DNA from: Hydrogenobacter sp. T-8
GTDB taxonomy: Bacteria; Aquificota; Aquificia; Aquificales; Aquificaceae
Reading direction: 5' to 3'
DNA length: 64,000 nucleotides
Assembly: GCF_011006175.1 (NCBI RefSeq)
Contig: NZ_CP048795.1
Coordinates: 620,001 to 684,000 of the forward strand
Positions 33,524-42,684 of this stretch are shown in pieces (the first letter of the stretch is position 1; each line of letters begins with the position of its first letter). The notes under the pieces are model-generated. The model did not search any database, was not told the DNA's origin, and worked only from the letters and a program-made list of their open reading frames with translations. Both the position numbers and the translations under genes were made by a program.

Positions 33524-34824
33524 AGGTCCGTGTGGGTATTGTGGGTTGCGGTGTGGTGGGCACGGGCGTGGTGGAGCTCCTCCTTAAAAACGCACAGACC
33601 ATAAGAAAAAGGACTGGCATAGAGCTGGAGCTTTCAAAGGTAGCGGATAGGGACTGGGGCAGACCAAGACATTTCCATGTGCCGGAGGCACTCAGAACAC
33701 AGAACTACAAAGAGGTTATTGAAAACTCCCACATAGTGGTAGAACTTGTGGGAGGAAAGGGTTTTGCGAAAGAATTGATAAGAGAGGCATTGCAAGCGGG
33801 CAAGCATGTGGTGACTGCTAACAAGCACCTCCTTGCGGAGGAAGGTGAAGAGCTTTTTAGCCTTGCTCAAGAAAGAGGTCTGCATATAGGCTTTGAGGCC
33901 TCTGTAGGCGGTGGCATACCTATTGTGAAGGCAATTAGAGAGTGCCTTGTGGGCAACAACATAAAAGCCATTTACGGCATACTTAACGGCACCACCAACT
34001 ACATACTTACAAGGATGCTTCAGGAGGATGTGGACTTTGAAAGGGCTTTAAAGGAGGCTCAAGAAAAGGGATACGCAGAGGCGGACCCATCCCTTGACAT
34101 AGACGGTTGGGACAGTGCCCATAAAATAGCCATACTATCCTTTATAGCCTTTGGTAGCTTTTTACCTTTCTCTCGTATCCATGTGGAGGGCATAAGGAAC
34201 ATTGACCTTTTGGATGTGGAACTTGGAAAAGAGCTGGGCTATACTCTTAAACTCCTTGCCATAGCAAAAAAGAGAGGAGAGGAGCTTGAAGTAAGGGTCC
34301 ACCCTACCTTTTTACCAGAAGAAGACCCGCTGGCAAAGGTCTCTGATGTTTTTAACGCTATTATGGTAGAGGGAGACTTTGTGGGTAAAACCATGTTTTA
34401 CGGCAGGGGTGCAGGCTCTCATCCTACAGCCTCTGCGGTGGTTTCAGATATAGTGGACATAGCCTGCAGACTACAGTCGGGGCAAGTATGCACCTATCCC
34501 ATAAATTGGGAAGACAAGAGGATAGAGCTGACGGAAGATTTTTACAGCCGGTATTACCTGAGGTTTGATGTGCCAGATAGACCAGGTGTGCTGGCAAGCA
34601 TAGCAAAAGTCCTGGCAGACCACCACATAAGCATAGCTAGTGTCCTACAAAAGGAAAAGGTCTGCAAGCTGGCAGGAAGAGAAGGCGAACATATAGTACC
34701 GTTGGTGGTCCTAACCCACAAAGCCTACGAAAGCTCTATGCGTAGAGCCTTGCAGGAGGTGCAAACCCTGCCTGTGGTTATGGGAAAGCCTATCCTTATA
34801 AGGGTTGAGGAGGAGGCGGAATGA
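33520..34824 (+). CDS. hom: Homoserine dehydrogenase
   Basis: This 434-residue protein has the NAD(P) motif 'GIVGCGVVGTG', 'VTANKHLLAEEG', 'FEASVGGGIPIVKAIRECLVGN' and 'GILNGTTNYILTRM', with 'YAEADPSLDIDGWDSAHK' for substrate binding. A C-terminal ACT domain (about residues 350-430, 'YYLRFDVPDRPGVLASIAKVLADHHISI', split) is normally the site of threonine feedback. It reduces aspartate semialdehyde to homoserine. The TTG start overlaps the upstream stop and is supported by GGAGG 6 bases before it. Confidence 0.95.
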   Translation: MKVRVGIVGCGVVGTGVVELLLKNAQTIRKRTGIELELSKVADRDWGRPRHFHVPEALRTQNYKEVIENSHIVVELVGGKGFAKELIREALQAGKHVVTANKHLLAEEGEELFSLAQERGLHIGFEASVGGGIPIVKAIRECLVGNNIKAIYGILNGTTNYILTRMLQEDVDFERALKEAQEKGYAEADPSLDIDGWDSAHKIAILSFIAFGSFLPFSRIHVEGIRNIDLLDVELGKELGYTLKLLAIAKKRGEELEVRVHPTFLPEEDPLAKVSDVFNAIMVEGDFVGKTMFYGRGAGSHPTASAVVSDIVDIACRLQSGQVCTYPINWEDKRIELTEDFYSRYYLRFDVPDRPGVLASIAKVLADHHISIASVLQKEKVCKLAGREGEHIVPLVVLTHKAYESSMRRALQEVQTLPVVMGKPILIRVEEEAE

Positions 34825-35489
34825 AACTCCTTGCCCCCTCTATCCTCTCAGCGGACTTTTGGGAACTTGGAAAGCAGGTAATGGCATGCGTAGAAGGCGG
34901 TGCGGACCTTATACACTTTGATGTAATGGACGGGCACTTTGTGCCAAATATTACCTTTGGTCCCGTGCTATTAGAGAGCATAAAAAGGCACTGCCCCCTG
35001 CCCTTGGATGCCCATCTTATGATAGAAAACCCAGACAGGTATATACCAGACTTTGTAAAGGCTGGTGCGGATATGGTAAGCGTCCACATAGAAAACACAC
35101 CCCATATACACAGAACCCTTGAGCTTATAAAGAGCCTTGGAGCAAAGGCAGGCGTGGTTATAAACCCTGGTACTCCCCTTGGAGCTTTGGAGGAGGCACT
35201 TCATTACGCAGACTTTGTGCTTTTGATGTCCGTAAACCCAGGCTTTGGCGGGCAGAGGTTTATCCCAAGGTCCATACAAAGGCTAAGGGCTCTGAAAGCC
35301 ATGGTGGAGAACATAAACCCATCAGTGCTCATAGAAATAGACGGCGGTATAAAGGAGGACAACATTGTAGATGTAGCAAGGGCTGGTGCGGACATATTGG
35401 TGGTAGGCTCTGGCATATTTCATTCAGAAGACATAAAGGTACAAACCAAGAAATTGAAAGATATGCTTACCTTTTCAGAGGCACTGTGA
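34821..35489 (+). CDS. rpe: Ribulose-phosphate 3-epimerase
   Basis: This 222-residue TIM barrel has 'LAPSILSADFWELGKQV', 'HFDVMDGHFVPNITFG', 'LDAHLMIENPDRYI', 'VLLMSVNPGFGGQRF' and 'EIDGGIKEDNI', all standard for Rpe. It interconverts ribulose 5-phosphate and xylulose 5-phosphate. The ATGA overlap with hom suggests coupled translation even though the pathways differ. The 3' end overlaps lptD by 23 bp. Confidence 0.96.
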   Translation: MKLLAPSILSADFWELGKQVMACVEGGADLIHFDVMDGHFVPNITFGPVLLESIKRHCPLPLDAHLMIENPDRYIPDFVKAGADMVSVHIENTPHIHRTLELIKSLGAKAGVVINPGTPLGALEEALHYADFVLLMSVNPGFGGQRFIPRSIQRLRALKAMVENINPSVLIEIDGGIKEDNIVDVARAGADILVVGSGIFHSEDIKVQTKKLKDMLTFSEAL

Positions 35490-37458
35490 ACCTTTGCAGG
35501 TCAAAGATATTGAAGGCGAGAAAGACCTCTTTGATGTAGGTTTTCCTTGTGCCGTCATATATGTCCCTTAACAAAAGACCAAGACTCCAGCAAGCACCCC
35601 TGTAATCCAAACCTATTTGTCTTTGAAGGTCCTTGTTTATTCTGTTGTCCCTTATGAGACTAAAGGACAGGTTCATATTTTTAAATAATAGAGCGAAAGC
35701 GGACAGGTTATACTGGTCGTTGAGCTTACTTCCATCATAATTTCTTTCCATGGTTCTACCCAAAGTTATACTCTTGCCTTCACCAGCCAAAGTGAGTGAG
35801 CCTATTGTCTTTAAAAGACGCCCATGAACTGGGTCATAGACGCTGTCTGAGGAAAACCTAATCCAGCCTGTGGGGTAAAGCCAGAAGACTGTTCTAATTG
35901 GTAGAAATTTCTCCCTGACCTCCTGTCCAGCGTAGGTAAACTTACCAAGATAGCTATATCCACCAGAAAGAAAAAGGCTATAGAGAAGTTTCTCTTTGTA
36001 ATAACCGTAGCTTCTAAGGGTATAGGAAAGAAGGTTCTCCTTGTCTATACTGTCAAGGTCGTCAAATCTAGGGTTATTAAAGCTCTTGGGCCTATAGGAA
36101 TAGGAGAGTTCAAAAGTGTTCCTAAGGTCAAACCTTCCGAGAGTGAGCTTATAAAAATAGGGGAGGCTTTCTCTATAACGAACGCTTCCAAATAGGCCTT
36201 TATCTTTAAAGTCTCCTCCTTTAACATCTAAATAGGCAATGTTTTCCACAGTAAGGATAGAAAGCAGGTTAAGACCAAAAAGCTGTTTTGGTATTGAAAA
36301 TTCTGGAAATAGAAGAAGTCTGTGAGCTCTAAGTCCCTCTTCCCTGTAAAAGTTCGTATAGGAAACGCTCAGGTTAAAGTAGAGATTTTGCAGTAAAGGA
36401 TTATCCTTCAGATAGAACCCTATTTCGGGAAGCCTCTGGAGGGTCTCCTTGTTGTTGGGTGAGGTGGTGTCATAGAACCTTCTAAGGTCAAAAGCCAAAA
36501 AGAATCTATCCCACTCCCTTTTGTAGCTTATGTAAGAGCTAAGGTAGGGCACTGTTCTTTCCCGTGTGGTAAAGTAGACATCTTGCATAAAGTAGGGGTC
36601 CGAAAGAAGGTCCACACCAGCCTTTAGGTCTCCCAGGTTCAGGTCAGCCTTTATACGGTAGCGATTTTCCCTAAAGGTGGATGGGTCCCTTCCTTGCCAC
36701 CATTTACCAGGCGGTGTAGGCTCTTTGTAAAGGGAGAGGTTAGCAAGAAGGTCCAGCTCCCTTTTCATGGACTGACGGTATTCAATGGCAAAGCCTTTTG
36801 CCTGCCTGTCTCTGAAGTCAAGGGTCAAAGTAGCATCCTTATTTTTTGATATGACCCAATAGATGGGTTGCTGGTAGATAAGGGTGTTGTAGGTGTTTGA
36901 GCCTATGATGGGGGGCAGGACCCCAGACCTTCTCTCCCCAACGGGGAAGAGACTAATCGGAAGGTAGGCAAGGGGTATGTTAAAGAGCCTGAGGGAGTTG
37001 TTCTGACTGAAAACATACCTTTGAGATATGTGTGCCCTTGAAAAGCATAGTCTCATCTCCTTTTTATCCGGTGGACAGGTGGTTATAGAGCCTTCTTCTA
37101 CCTCATACTCCTCTCCCCTCTTGTTTACCCTTTTCGCAGTAAAATTAAACTTTTCAAATCTACCTTCTGCATCCAGGAAGTATCCCACATCCTTCTCAAG
37201 GTCAAGAAAGGACTCTGTTCCCCTTACTTCAAGCCTGCCGTCCACGGACTTTATATAAACATTACCTCTGGCATAAACTAGCCTTTTTCCTGGGTCATAG
37301 GTCATAAAATCCGCTTTTATATAATATTCCCTGTAATAGGCCTCTACGTCACCAGTAGCTCTAAAAGTTCCATCGGGCAACCTCTCAAGGCTTTGGGAAA
37401 GAACTTCAAGAGAGAAGGAAAGGGAAAAGGACAAAAGAAAGAGAATAAGAAGGAGCAT
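35467..37458 (-). CDS. lptD: LPS-assembly outer-membrane protein LptD
   Basis: This 663-residue protein has a signal peptide ('LLLILFLLSFSLSFS'), a periplasmic OstA-like jellyroll (about residues 25-150, 'FRATGDVEAYYREYYIKADFMTYD', 'ARGNVYIKS', split) and a C-terminal beta-barrel with alternating aromatic strands and 'PLAYLPISLFPVGERRSGVLPP'. With LptE it inserts LPS into the outer leaflet of the outer membrane, so the organism is diderm. It begins only 15 bp after rpsQ on the same strand, where the spc operon would normally continue. Its own TAAAAT box lies 6 bp before the ATG. Confidence 0.9.
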   Translation of the reverse strand: MLLLILFLLSFSLSFSLEVLSQSLERLPDGTFRATGDVEAYYREYYIKADFMTYDPGKRLVYARGNVYIKSVDGRLEVRGTESFLDLEKDVGYFLDAEGRFEKFNFTAKRVNKRGEEYEVEEGSITTCPPDKKEMRLCFSRAHISQRYVFSQNNSLRLFNIPLAYLPISLFPVGERRSGVLPPIIGSNTYNTLIYQQPIYWVISKNKDATLTLDFRDRQAKGFAIEYRQSMKRELDLLANLSLYKEPTPPGKWWQGRDPSTFRENRYRIKADLNLGDLKAGVDLLSDPYFMQDVYFTTRERTVPYLSSYISYKREWDRFFLAFDLRRFYDTTSPNNKETLQRLPEIGFYLKDNPLLQNLYFNLSVSYTNFYREEGLRAHRLLLFPEFSIPKQLFGLNLLSILTVENIAYLDVKGGDFKDKGLFGSVRYRESLPYFYKLTLGRFDLRNTFELSYSYRPKSFNNPRFDDLDSIDKENLLSYTLRSYGYYKEKLLYSLFLSGGYSYLGKFTYAGQEVREKFLPIRTVFWLYPTGWIRFSSDSVYDPVHGRLLKTIGSLTLAGEGKSITLGRTMERNYDGSKLNDQYNLSAFALLFKNMNLSFSLIRDNRINKDLQRQIGLDYRGACWSLGLLLRDIYDGTRKTYIKEVFLAFNIFDLQRFTVPLKR

Positions 37459-37464
37459 AAAGAT

Positions 37465-37470
37465 ATTTTA
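37465..37470 (-). promoter_or_regulatory. -10 box (TAAAAT) six bases before lptD
   Basis: TAAAAT on the minus strand lies in the 15-bp gap after rpsQ and ends 6 bp before the lptD ATG. It could give a leaderless lptD mRNA independent of the ribosomal operon. Confidence 0.45.
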
Positions 37471-37473
37471 CTT

Positions 37474-37764
37474 TTACTCTTTTAGTGCCTCCTCAGGAGA
37501 TTTTGCCCTCTGAAGTATCTTTACCACCACCCACCTCTTGGTCTTTGAGAGGGGTCTTGTTTCTCTTATAACCACCAGGTCTCCAACCCTGCACTCGTTG
37601 TTGGGGTCGTGGGCATGATATTTTTTACTCTTTATTATGTGCTTTTTGTAAAGGGGATGGGCTTCCCTTCTATCCACCTTCACCACCACCGTTTTATCCA
37701 TCTTATCACTCACCACATAACCCACAAGCTCTTTTCTTCTCAGATGCCAAGGCTTTTCCATCAT
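37474..37764 (-). CDS. rpsQ: 30S ribosomal protein S17
   Basis: This 96-residue protein has the S17 motifs '[31 protein letters not shown]' (split) and '[29 protein letters not shown]' (split). It binds 16S rRNA in the body of the 30S subunit. Two adjacent ATGs exist; the outer one overlaps the rpmC stop (ATGA). It is the last ribosomal gene of the array here: rplN and the spc genes do not follow. Confidence 0.96.
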   Translation of the reverse strand: MMEKPWHLRRKELVGYVVSDKMDKTVVVKVDRREAHPLYKKHIIKSKKYHAHDPNNECRVGDLVVIRETRPLSKTKRWVVVKILQRAKSPEEALKE

Positions 37765-37964
37765 CCTTCACCTCTCAGCTGTTTTTCTCTTATAAGGGTA
37801 AGAACCCTTGCAAGGTCCCTTCTCGTATTTCTTATCTGCATAGGGTTTGGCAGTCCCTCTATCTTCTTCTTAAACCTAAGCCTGAGAAGCTCCCTTCTTA
37901 ATTCCTCTTCCTTCTTCAGAAGGTCCTGAAGGCTAAGCTTTTTTAGCTCCTTTACCTTCATCAC
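37761..37964 (-). CDS. rpmC: 50S ribosomal protein L29
   Basis: This 67-residue two-helix protein has '[28 protein letters not shown]' (split) and '[18 protein letters not shown]', standard for L29. It sits near the tunnel exit and helps form the docking site for SRP and trigger factor. It is coupled by 4-bp overlaps to rplP and rpsQ. Confidence 0.96.
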   Translation of the reverse strand: MMKVKELKKLSLQDLLKKEEELRRELLRLRFKKKIEGLPNPMQIRNTRRDLARVLTLIREKQLRGEG

Positions 37965-38383
37965 TTCACACCTCCAGCCTTCACAAGCCTTGTCTTTATG
38001 GGTAGTTTTGCATCTACAAGTCTGTGGGCTTCTTCTGCCACCTCTTCTGGGACGCCAGAGAACTCATAAAGTATCTTTCCGGGTCTAACCACTGCCACAA
38101 AGCCCTCTGGGTCGCCCTTTCCACCACCCATACGAACCTCGTTAGGCTTCTTCGTGTAGGGCTTATCCGGAAATACCTGTATCCATACCTTTGCACCCTT
38201 TCTGAGAGCCCTCACTAAGGCTATTCTGCCGGCCTCTATCTGCCTCTGGGTGAGCCAGCAGGACTCCAGAGCTTGTATGCCGTATTCACCAAAGGAGACC
38301 TTATTGCCCCTGTTTGCTTTTCCCTTTAAAGTGCCTCTCTGGCTTTTTCTAAACTTTGTCTTCTTTGGAGCAAGAAAAGACAT
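37961..38383 (-). CDS. rplP: 50S ribosomal protein L16
   Basis: This 140-residue protein has '[15 protein letters not shown]', '[28 protein letters not shown]' (split), '[26 protein letters not shown]' (split) and 'FEFSGV'-type '[16 protein letters not shown]'. L16 sits at the A-site side of the central protuberance and helps tRNA accommodation. Two bases separate it from rpsC, and it overlaps rpmC. Confidence 0.97.
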   Translation of the reverse strand: MSFLAPKKTKFRKSQRGTLKGKANRGNKVSFGEYGIQALESCWLTQRQIEAGRIALVRALRKGAKVWIQVFPDKPYTKKPNEVRMGGGKGDPEGFVAVVRPGKILYEFSGVPEEVAEEAHRLVDAKLPIKTRLVKAGGVK

Positions 38384-38385
38384 GT

Positions 38386-39081
38386 TTATACCTCCTTCTC
38401 AGCCTTCTTGAGGTCTTCCTCTATCTTTTTAACTATCTCTTCCTTACCACCCTTTAGCACATCTCCCTTGTATATCCACACCTTTATACCAAGCACCCCA
38501 TACTTGGTCTGTGCTACCGCATAACCGTAATCTATATCCGCCCTCAAGGTTTGCAGAGGCATCCTTCCTACAAGAAACCACTCCGCCCTTGCAAGCTCTG
38601 CACCACCTATCCTACCCTTTACCTGAACCTTTACGCCCTTTGCACCCGCCTTGAAGGCGTTGTCTATTGCTCTTTTCATAGCTCTTCTGTGAGATACCCT
38701 TCTCTCTATCTGAAGTGCTATCTCTTCCGCCACAAGCTGTGCGTCTAACTCTGGGACCCTCACCTCATCCACGGTTATAACCACGTCTTTACCACGAGTT
38801 ATGTATTCTATATCCTTCTTTAACTGCTCCACCTCCGCACCCTTTCTACCTATGATGATACCCGGTCTTGAGGCAAGAACCCTCACCTTGACCTTGTCCA
38901 CCATCCTCTCTACAACCACCTTTGATATCCCTGCGGAGGCATACCTTTTCTTTATGTATTCTTTTATCCTTATGTCCTCATGTAGGAGCTGGGTGTAGTC
39001 CCTTTTGCTAGCAAACCATTTGGAAGTCCAGTCCCTTATAACTCCAACCCTAAAACCTATGGGATGAGTTTTCTGACCCAT
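38386..39081 (-). CDS. rpsC: 30S ribosomal protein S3
   Basis: This 231-residue protein starts '[18 protein letters not shown]' and contains the KH domain motif '[20 protein letters not shown]' and the C-terminal '[28 protein letters not shown]' (split). S3 forms part of the mRNA entry channel. The ATG at 39081 overlaps the rplV stop by one base and gives the family N-terminus; an in-frame extension to 39171 lies inside rplV and is not used. Confidence 0.97.
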   Translation of the reverse strand: MGQKTHPIGFRVGVIRDWTSKWFASKRDYTQLLHEDIRIKEYIKKRYASAGISKVVVERMVDKVKVRVLASRPGIIIGRKGAEVEQLKKDIEYITRGKDVVITVDEVRVPELDAQLVAEEIALQIERRVSHRRAMKRAIDNAFKAGAKGVKVQVKGRIGGAELARAEWFLVGRMPLQTLRADIDYGYAVAQTKYGVLGIKVWIYKGDVLKGGKEEIVKKIEEDLKKAEKEV

Positions 39082-39419
39082 TAGTCTTCCTCCTTTTCCT
39101 GAAGCACAAGGGTTATGTGAGAGGTTCTTTTTCTTAACATAGTAGCCCTTCCATGGGCTCTTGGAAGCCACTTTTTATACATAGGACCCTCGTCCGCCAC
39201 AGCCTTTTGAATGTATAGCTTTTCCAAGTCCATACCCTTTTGTTCTGCGTTGGCGAGAGCACTTTTTAGGACGCTCTCCACTATGCGCGCGGACTTTTTG
39301 GGTATGAACCTAAGCTGGTAGAGGGCGTCCCCTGCTTTCATGCCTTGAATAACCCTTAGCACCTGTCTTGCCTTTGTAGGCGAGACCTTCGCATACCTCA
39401 AAACAGCCCTTGCTTCCAT
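39081..39419 (-). CDS. rplV: 50S ribosomal protein L22
   Basis: This 112-residue protein has '[20 protein letters not shown]', '[20 protein letters not shown]' and '[20 protein letters not shown]', all typical. Its beta-hairpin reaches into the exit tunnel. The stop codon shares one base with the rpsC start (TAATG). Confidence 0.97.
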   Translation of the reverse strand: MEARAVLRYAKVSPTKARQVLRVIQGMKAGDALYQLRFIPKKSARIVESVLKSALANAEQKGMDLEKLYIQKAVADEGPMYKKWLPRAHGRATMLRKRTSHITLVLQEKEED

Positions 39420-39428
39420 CTTTACACC

Positions 39429-39884
39429 TCACTTCTTCTTTGTAGCCTTTGCGGACTTTTCTGGGTGACCCTTAAAGGTTCTCGTGGGAGCAAACTCACC
39501 CAGCTTATGACCCACCATCTCTGAGGTTATATAAACTGGGACAAAAGTTTTCCCGTTATGCACCGCTATGGTGTGTCCTACAAACTCAGGGATTATGGTG
39601 GTGTCCCTGCTGTAGGTTTTTATCACCTTCCTATCGCCAGTCTGGTTCATCTTCTTTATCCTTGTCCAGAGTTTTGGGTCTACCCATGCTTTCTTGTTTA
39701 CCAGCCTTCTGTATTCGTCCCACACCTGCTGATACTTTTCAAGAGCCTTTTGGTAGAGCTCCTGCGTATGCTGAACCGCCCTGACTTTTTTGTATATCCT
39801 CTGAGTCTTCTTGTAGAGCTTTAGAAAGTTGTCAAGGTCTTCAACGAGCTTGTTTCTCTTGTTCCACGCACCTTTAAAGCCCAT
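39429..39884 (-). CDS. rpsS: 30S ribosomal protein S19 with a long N-terminal extension
   Basis: The C-terminal ~90 residues are a normal S19: '[27 protein letters not shown]' (split) and '[18 protein letters not shown]'. S19 contacts helix h42 of the 30S head and the A-site tRNA. The protein is 151 residues long instead of about 92. The extra ~60 N-terminal residues ('[20 protein letters not shown]', '[20 protein letters not shown]') are basic, Gln/Tyr-rich and likely helical. The start at 39884 overlaps the rplB stop by one base, so the long form is the one coupled to translation of L2. Confidence 0.95.
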   Translation of the reverse strand: MGFKGAWNKRNKLVEDLDNFLKLYKKTQRIYKKVRAVQHTQELYQKALEKYQQVWDEYRRLVNKKAWVDPKLWTRIKKMNQTGDRKVIKTYSRDTTIIPEFVGHTIAVHNGKTFVPVYITSEMVGHKLGEFAPTRTFKGHPEKSAKATKKK

Positions 39885-40762
39885 TACTTAACACCTCCTC
39901 TGAGAGGCTTACCCTTTCTTGATACCAGTATAAAGTTATCAGAATACTTCTTGCCCCTTCTGGTTTTGTAGCCCTTTGTTTTCCAACCCCAGGGAGACTC
40001 TGGATGTTTACCCTTTGTCTTTCCTTCACCACCACCGTGAGGGTGGTCAACAGGGTTCATAGCAGTTCCTCTAACCTTTGGTCTCCAACCAAGCCACCTG
40101 TATCTGCCAGCTTTTCCATACTTCACAAGCTCGTGCTCCGCAAGACCCACAACACCCACCGTTGCCATACACCTTTGGTGAACAAGCCTTATCTCACCAG
40201 AGGGCATCCTAAGCTGGACATAATCTCCCACTTTACCCAATATCTGGGCAGACATGCCCGCAGACCTAGCTATCTGCCCACCCTTGCCGGGATGAAGTTC
40301 CACGTTGTGAACCACTGTTCCCACAGGCATATACTTAAGAGGCAAGGCATTGCCTACCTTTATTTCGGGAAGCTCCTTGCCCTTTTCTGCATCTTCGTAA
40401 GAGATGGACAAAACCGTGTCTCCTACCTTTAGCCCCTCAGGCCAAAGAATATACCTCTTTTCGCCATCCGCATACTGGAGCAATGCTATGCGTGCAGACC
40501 TATTAGGGTCATACTCTATGGCAACCACCTTTGCAGGGACAAGGCTTTTGTCCCTTTTGAAGTCAATGAGCCTGTATCTTCTCTTGTTGCCACCGCCTCT
40601 GCCCCTTGAGGTTATCTTGCCCTGCTGACGGGACCTTCCCTTTGCCCTATGCCAATGCACAAGCAGGGACTTTTCTGGCTCAGACTTAGTAATCTCAGAA
40701 AAGTCATACAGAACCGCATGTCTCTGACCGTTGGTAACAGGCTTTAACTTCCTTACACCCAT
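39884..40762 (-). CDS. rplB: 50S ribosomal protein L2
   Basis: This 292-residue protein has '[20 protein letters not shown]', '[11 protein letters not shown]', '[20 protein letters not shown]', '[15 protein letters not shown]' and '[16 protein letters not shown]' with the conserved His near the peptidyl transferase centre. It is somewhat longer than the E. coli protein (273) because of internal loops. It lies in standard S10 order between rplW and rpsS. Confidence 0.97.
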   Translation of the reverse strand: MGVRKLKPVTNGQRHAVLYDFSEITKSEPEKSLLVHWHRAKGRSRQQGKITSRGRGGGNKRRYRLIDFKRDKSLVPAKVVAIEYDPNRSARIALLQYADGEKRYILWPEGLKVGDTVLSISYEDAEKGKELPEIKVGNALPLKYMPVGTVVHNVELHPGKGGQIARSAGMSAQILGKVGDYVQLRMPSGEIRLVHQRCMATVGVVGLAEHELVKYGKAGRYRWLGWRPKVRGTAMNPVDHPHGGGEGKTKGKHPESPWGWKTKGYKTRRGKKYSDNFILVSRKGKPLRGGVK

Positions 40763-40764
40763 CT

Positions 40765-41061
40765 TTACACTCCTGTGAGGTCTATTTCCTTATCAGGGGG
40801 TATGGTAACTATGGCTTTCTTGTATGCCCTTGTATAGCCATACCTCCTAAACTTTCCTATTATTCTCTTCTTTCTTGGCTTTACTATGAGGGTGTTTACC
40901 TTTAGCACCTCTACACCAAAGAGCTTTTCCACCGCATGCTTTATTTCGTGCTTTGTGGCGTCCATAGCCACTTCAAAGGTATACTTTTTATGGTCTTCCA
41001 TAAGCCTGTTGCTCTTTTCGGTTATTATAGGTCTTATTATCACTTCCTCTGGTCTTCTCAT
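40765..41061 (-). CDS. rplW: 50S ribosomal protein L23
   Basis: This 98-residue protein has '[20 protein letters not shown]', '[20 protein letters not shown]' and '[20 protein letters not shown]', standard for L23 at the tunnel exit, where it binds trigger factor and SRP. The start overlaps the rplD stop by 4 bp. Confidence 0.96.
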   Translation of the reverse strand: MRRPEEVIIRPIITEKSNRLMEDHKKYTFEVAMDATKHEIKHAVEKLFGVEVLKVNTLIVKPRKKRIIGKFRRYGYTRAYKKAIVTIPPDKEIDLTGV

Positions 41062-41657
41062 GATGACAACCTCTCATATATCTTCTCTAAGGCTTGGGAG
41101 GTTATAAGTAGTTTATCCGCCCAAAGGATATCATAAACATTTAAACCCTCAACAGGCAGAACCCTCACATAAGGCAGATTTCTAAAGGATTTGTATATAA
41201 CCTCTTCCTTTTGAGGCAAGACCACAAGCACCTTTTGAGGATATATGCCAAGATTTTTAAGCACCTCTATAGCCTTTTTGGTCTTTGGCACATCTCCCAA
41301 ATCCAGGCTGTCAACAAGGAGCAGGTTGTTTTCCTTAGCCTTCAAGCTCAAAGCCATTTTAAGTCCAAGCCTTCTTACCTTCTTAGGGAGAGGATAGTAG
41401 TAATCTCTTGGTTTTGGACCGTGAGCCACGCCACCGCCTACGAATATGTTGGCACCTCTGTCTCCATGCCTTGCGTTTCCTGTGCCCTTCTGAGGTAGGA
41501 GCTTTCTTCCGCTGTAGGATACTTCACCTCTAGTTTTGGTGCTATGGCTTCCCTGCCTTCTGCTGGCAAGTTGCCACTTTACCACTTCCCACAGCACATG
41601 CTTTTTTACTTCCACATTAAAGACTTCAGGTTTTAGCTCAGCGTCAAGCACCTTCAT
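41058..41657 (-). CDS. rplD: 50S ribosomal protein L4
   Basis: This 199-residue protein has '[22 protein letters not shown]' (split) for the tunnel loop, '[22 protein letters not shown]' (split) and '[20 protein letters not shown]'. L4 lines the exit tunnel. In E. coli it also represses its own operon; I see no equivalent leader structure here because the gene sits inside a long array. Overlaps rplC by 4 bp. Confidence 0.96.
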   Translation of the reverse strand: MKVLDAELKPEVFNVEVKKHVLWEVVKWQLASRRQGSHSTKTRGEVSYSGRKLLPQKGTGNARHGDRGANIFVGGGVAHGPKPRDYYYPLPKKVRRLGLKMALSLKAKENNLLLVDSLDLGDVPKTKKAIEVLKNLGIYPQKVLVVLPQKEEVIYKSFRNLPYVRVLPVEGLNVYDILWADKLLITSQALEKIYERLSS

Positions 41658-42358
41658 GAGACCTCTCCTTTAACCAAGGCTTCCACCATACCCTTTATTC
41701 TGTTTAGCTTAAGTCTTTGAGACCTTCTACTTGCTATCTTGCTTTTTTCTACAAAAACTATCCCACCGTTAGGTCCTGGCACAGAACCCTTTACCAAAAG
41801 GACATTATGCTCAGGGACAATGTCAAGCACCAACAGAGATTGAACCCTTATAGGCTCATTACCCCAATGTCCAGCCATCCTCTTGCCTTTCCAAACCCTA
41901 CCCGGGTCTGACCTGTTTCCGATAGAACCAACCGCCCTATGATATCTATGTCCGTGAGACTTGGGAAAACCGCCAAAGTCCCACCTTTTCATAGTGCCCG
42001 CAAAGCCTCTTCCCTTGCTCTTGCCCACCACATCCACAAGCTCTCCTGGCTGAAAGACCTCTTCAAGCCTTAGCTCTTGACCTAATTGGTAGCCTTCCAC
42101 CGAGTCTACCCTGAACTCCTTTAGCACCCTTAGAATTTTGCCCACCTTCTTGAGATGTCCAAGCTCCGGCTTTGTTAGGTGTTTTTCCTTGTCTTCAAAG
42201 GCACCAACTTGAAGAGCGGTATACCCATCCTTTTCAGGAGTTTTTATGGCGGTTATGTAGTTAGGCTTTACCTCTATAACCGTTACGGGCACAGAAGTGC
42301 CATCCCTTAGGAAAACTCTTGTCATTCCTATCTTCTTACCAATAAGCCCTATCGCCAT
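41654..42358 (-). CDS. rplC: 50S ribosomal protein L3
   Basis: This 234-residue protein has '[20 protein letters not shown]', '[21 protein letters not shown]' (split), '[21 protein letters not shown]' (split) and '[10 protein letters not shown]', the central extension that reaches the peptidyl transferase centre. Two bases separate it from rpsJ. Confidence 0.97.
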   Translation of the reverse strand: MAIGLIGKKIGMTRVFLRDGTSVPVTVIEVKPNYITAIKTPEKDGYTALQVGAFEDKEKHLTKPELGHLKKVGKILRVLKEFRVDSVEGYQLGQELRLEEVFQPGELVDVVGKSKGRGFAGTMKRWDFGGFPKSHGHRYHRAVGSIGNRSDPGRVWKGKRMAGHWGNEPIRVQSLLVLDIVPEHNVLLVKGSVPGPNGGIVFVEKSKIASRRSQRLKLNRIKGMVEALVKGEVS

Positions 42359-42360
42359 GG

Positions 42361-42675
42361 CTATCTCCCTATTATTAGCTCCACATCAACCCCTGCAGGG
42401 AGTGTCAGGTCCCTCAGGGACTCTATGGTTTGAGAGGTCGCTCTGGTTATATCCAATATCCTTCTGTGTTCCCTCATTTCAAAGTGCTCCCTTGACTGGT
42501 CAAACTTGTGGGGAGACCTAAGGACCACCCACCTTCTTCTCCTAACGGGGAGAGGTATGGGACCCTTGACCACGCCACCGGTTCTCTTGACCGTGTCTAT
42601 TATCTGCTTTACATACTGGTCAAGAAGCCTGTGGTCATAAGACCTGAGCTTTATCCGTATTAGTTCCTGCTCCAT
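42361..42675 (-). CDS. rpsJ: 30S ribosomal protein S10 (NusE)
   Basis: This 104-residue protein has '[20 protein letters not shown]', '[20 protein letters not shown]' and '[12 protein letters not shown]'. S10 is both a 30S head protein and, as NusE, the NusG/NusB partner in transcription-translation coupling. It follows tuf by 9 bp, with no separate S10 promoter visible. Confidence 0.97.
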   Translation of the reverse strand: MEQELIRIKLRSYDHRLLDQYVKQIIDTVKRTGGVVKGPIPLPVRRRRWVVLRSPHKFDQSREHFEMREHRRILDITRATSQTIESLRDLTLPAGVDVELIIGR

Positions 42676-42684
42676 AGCTCTTCC

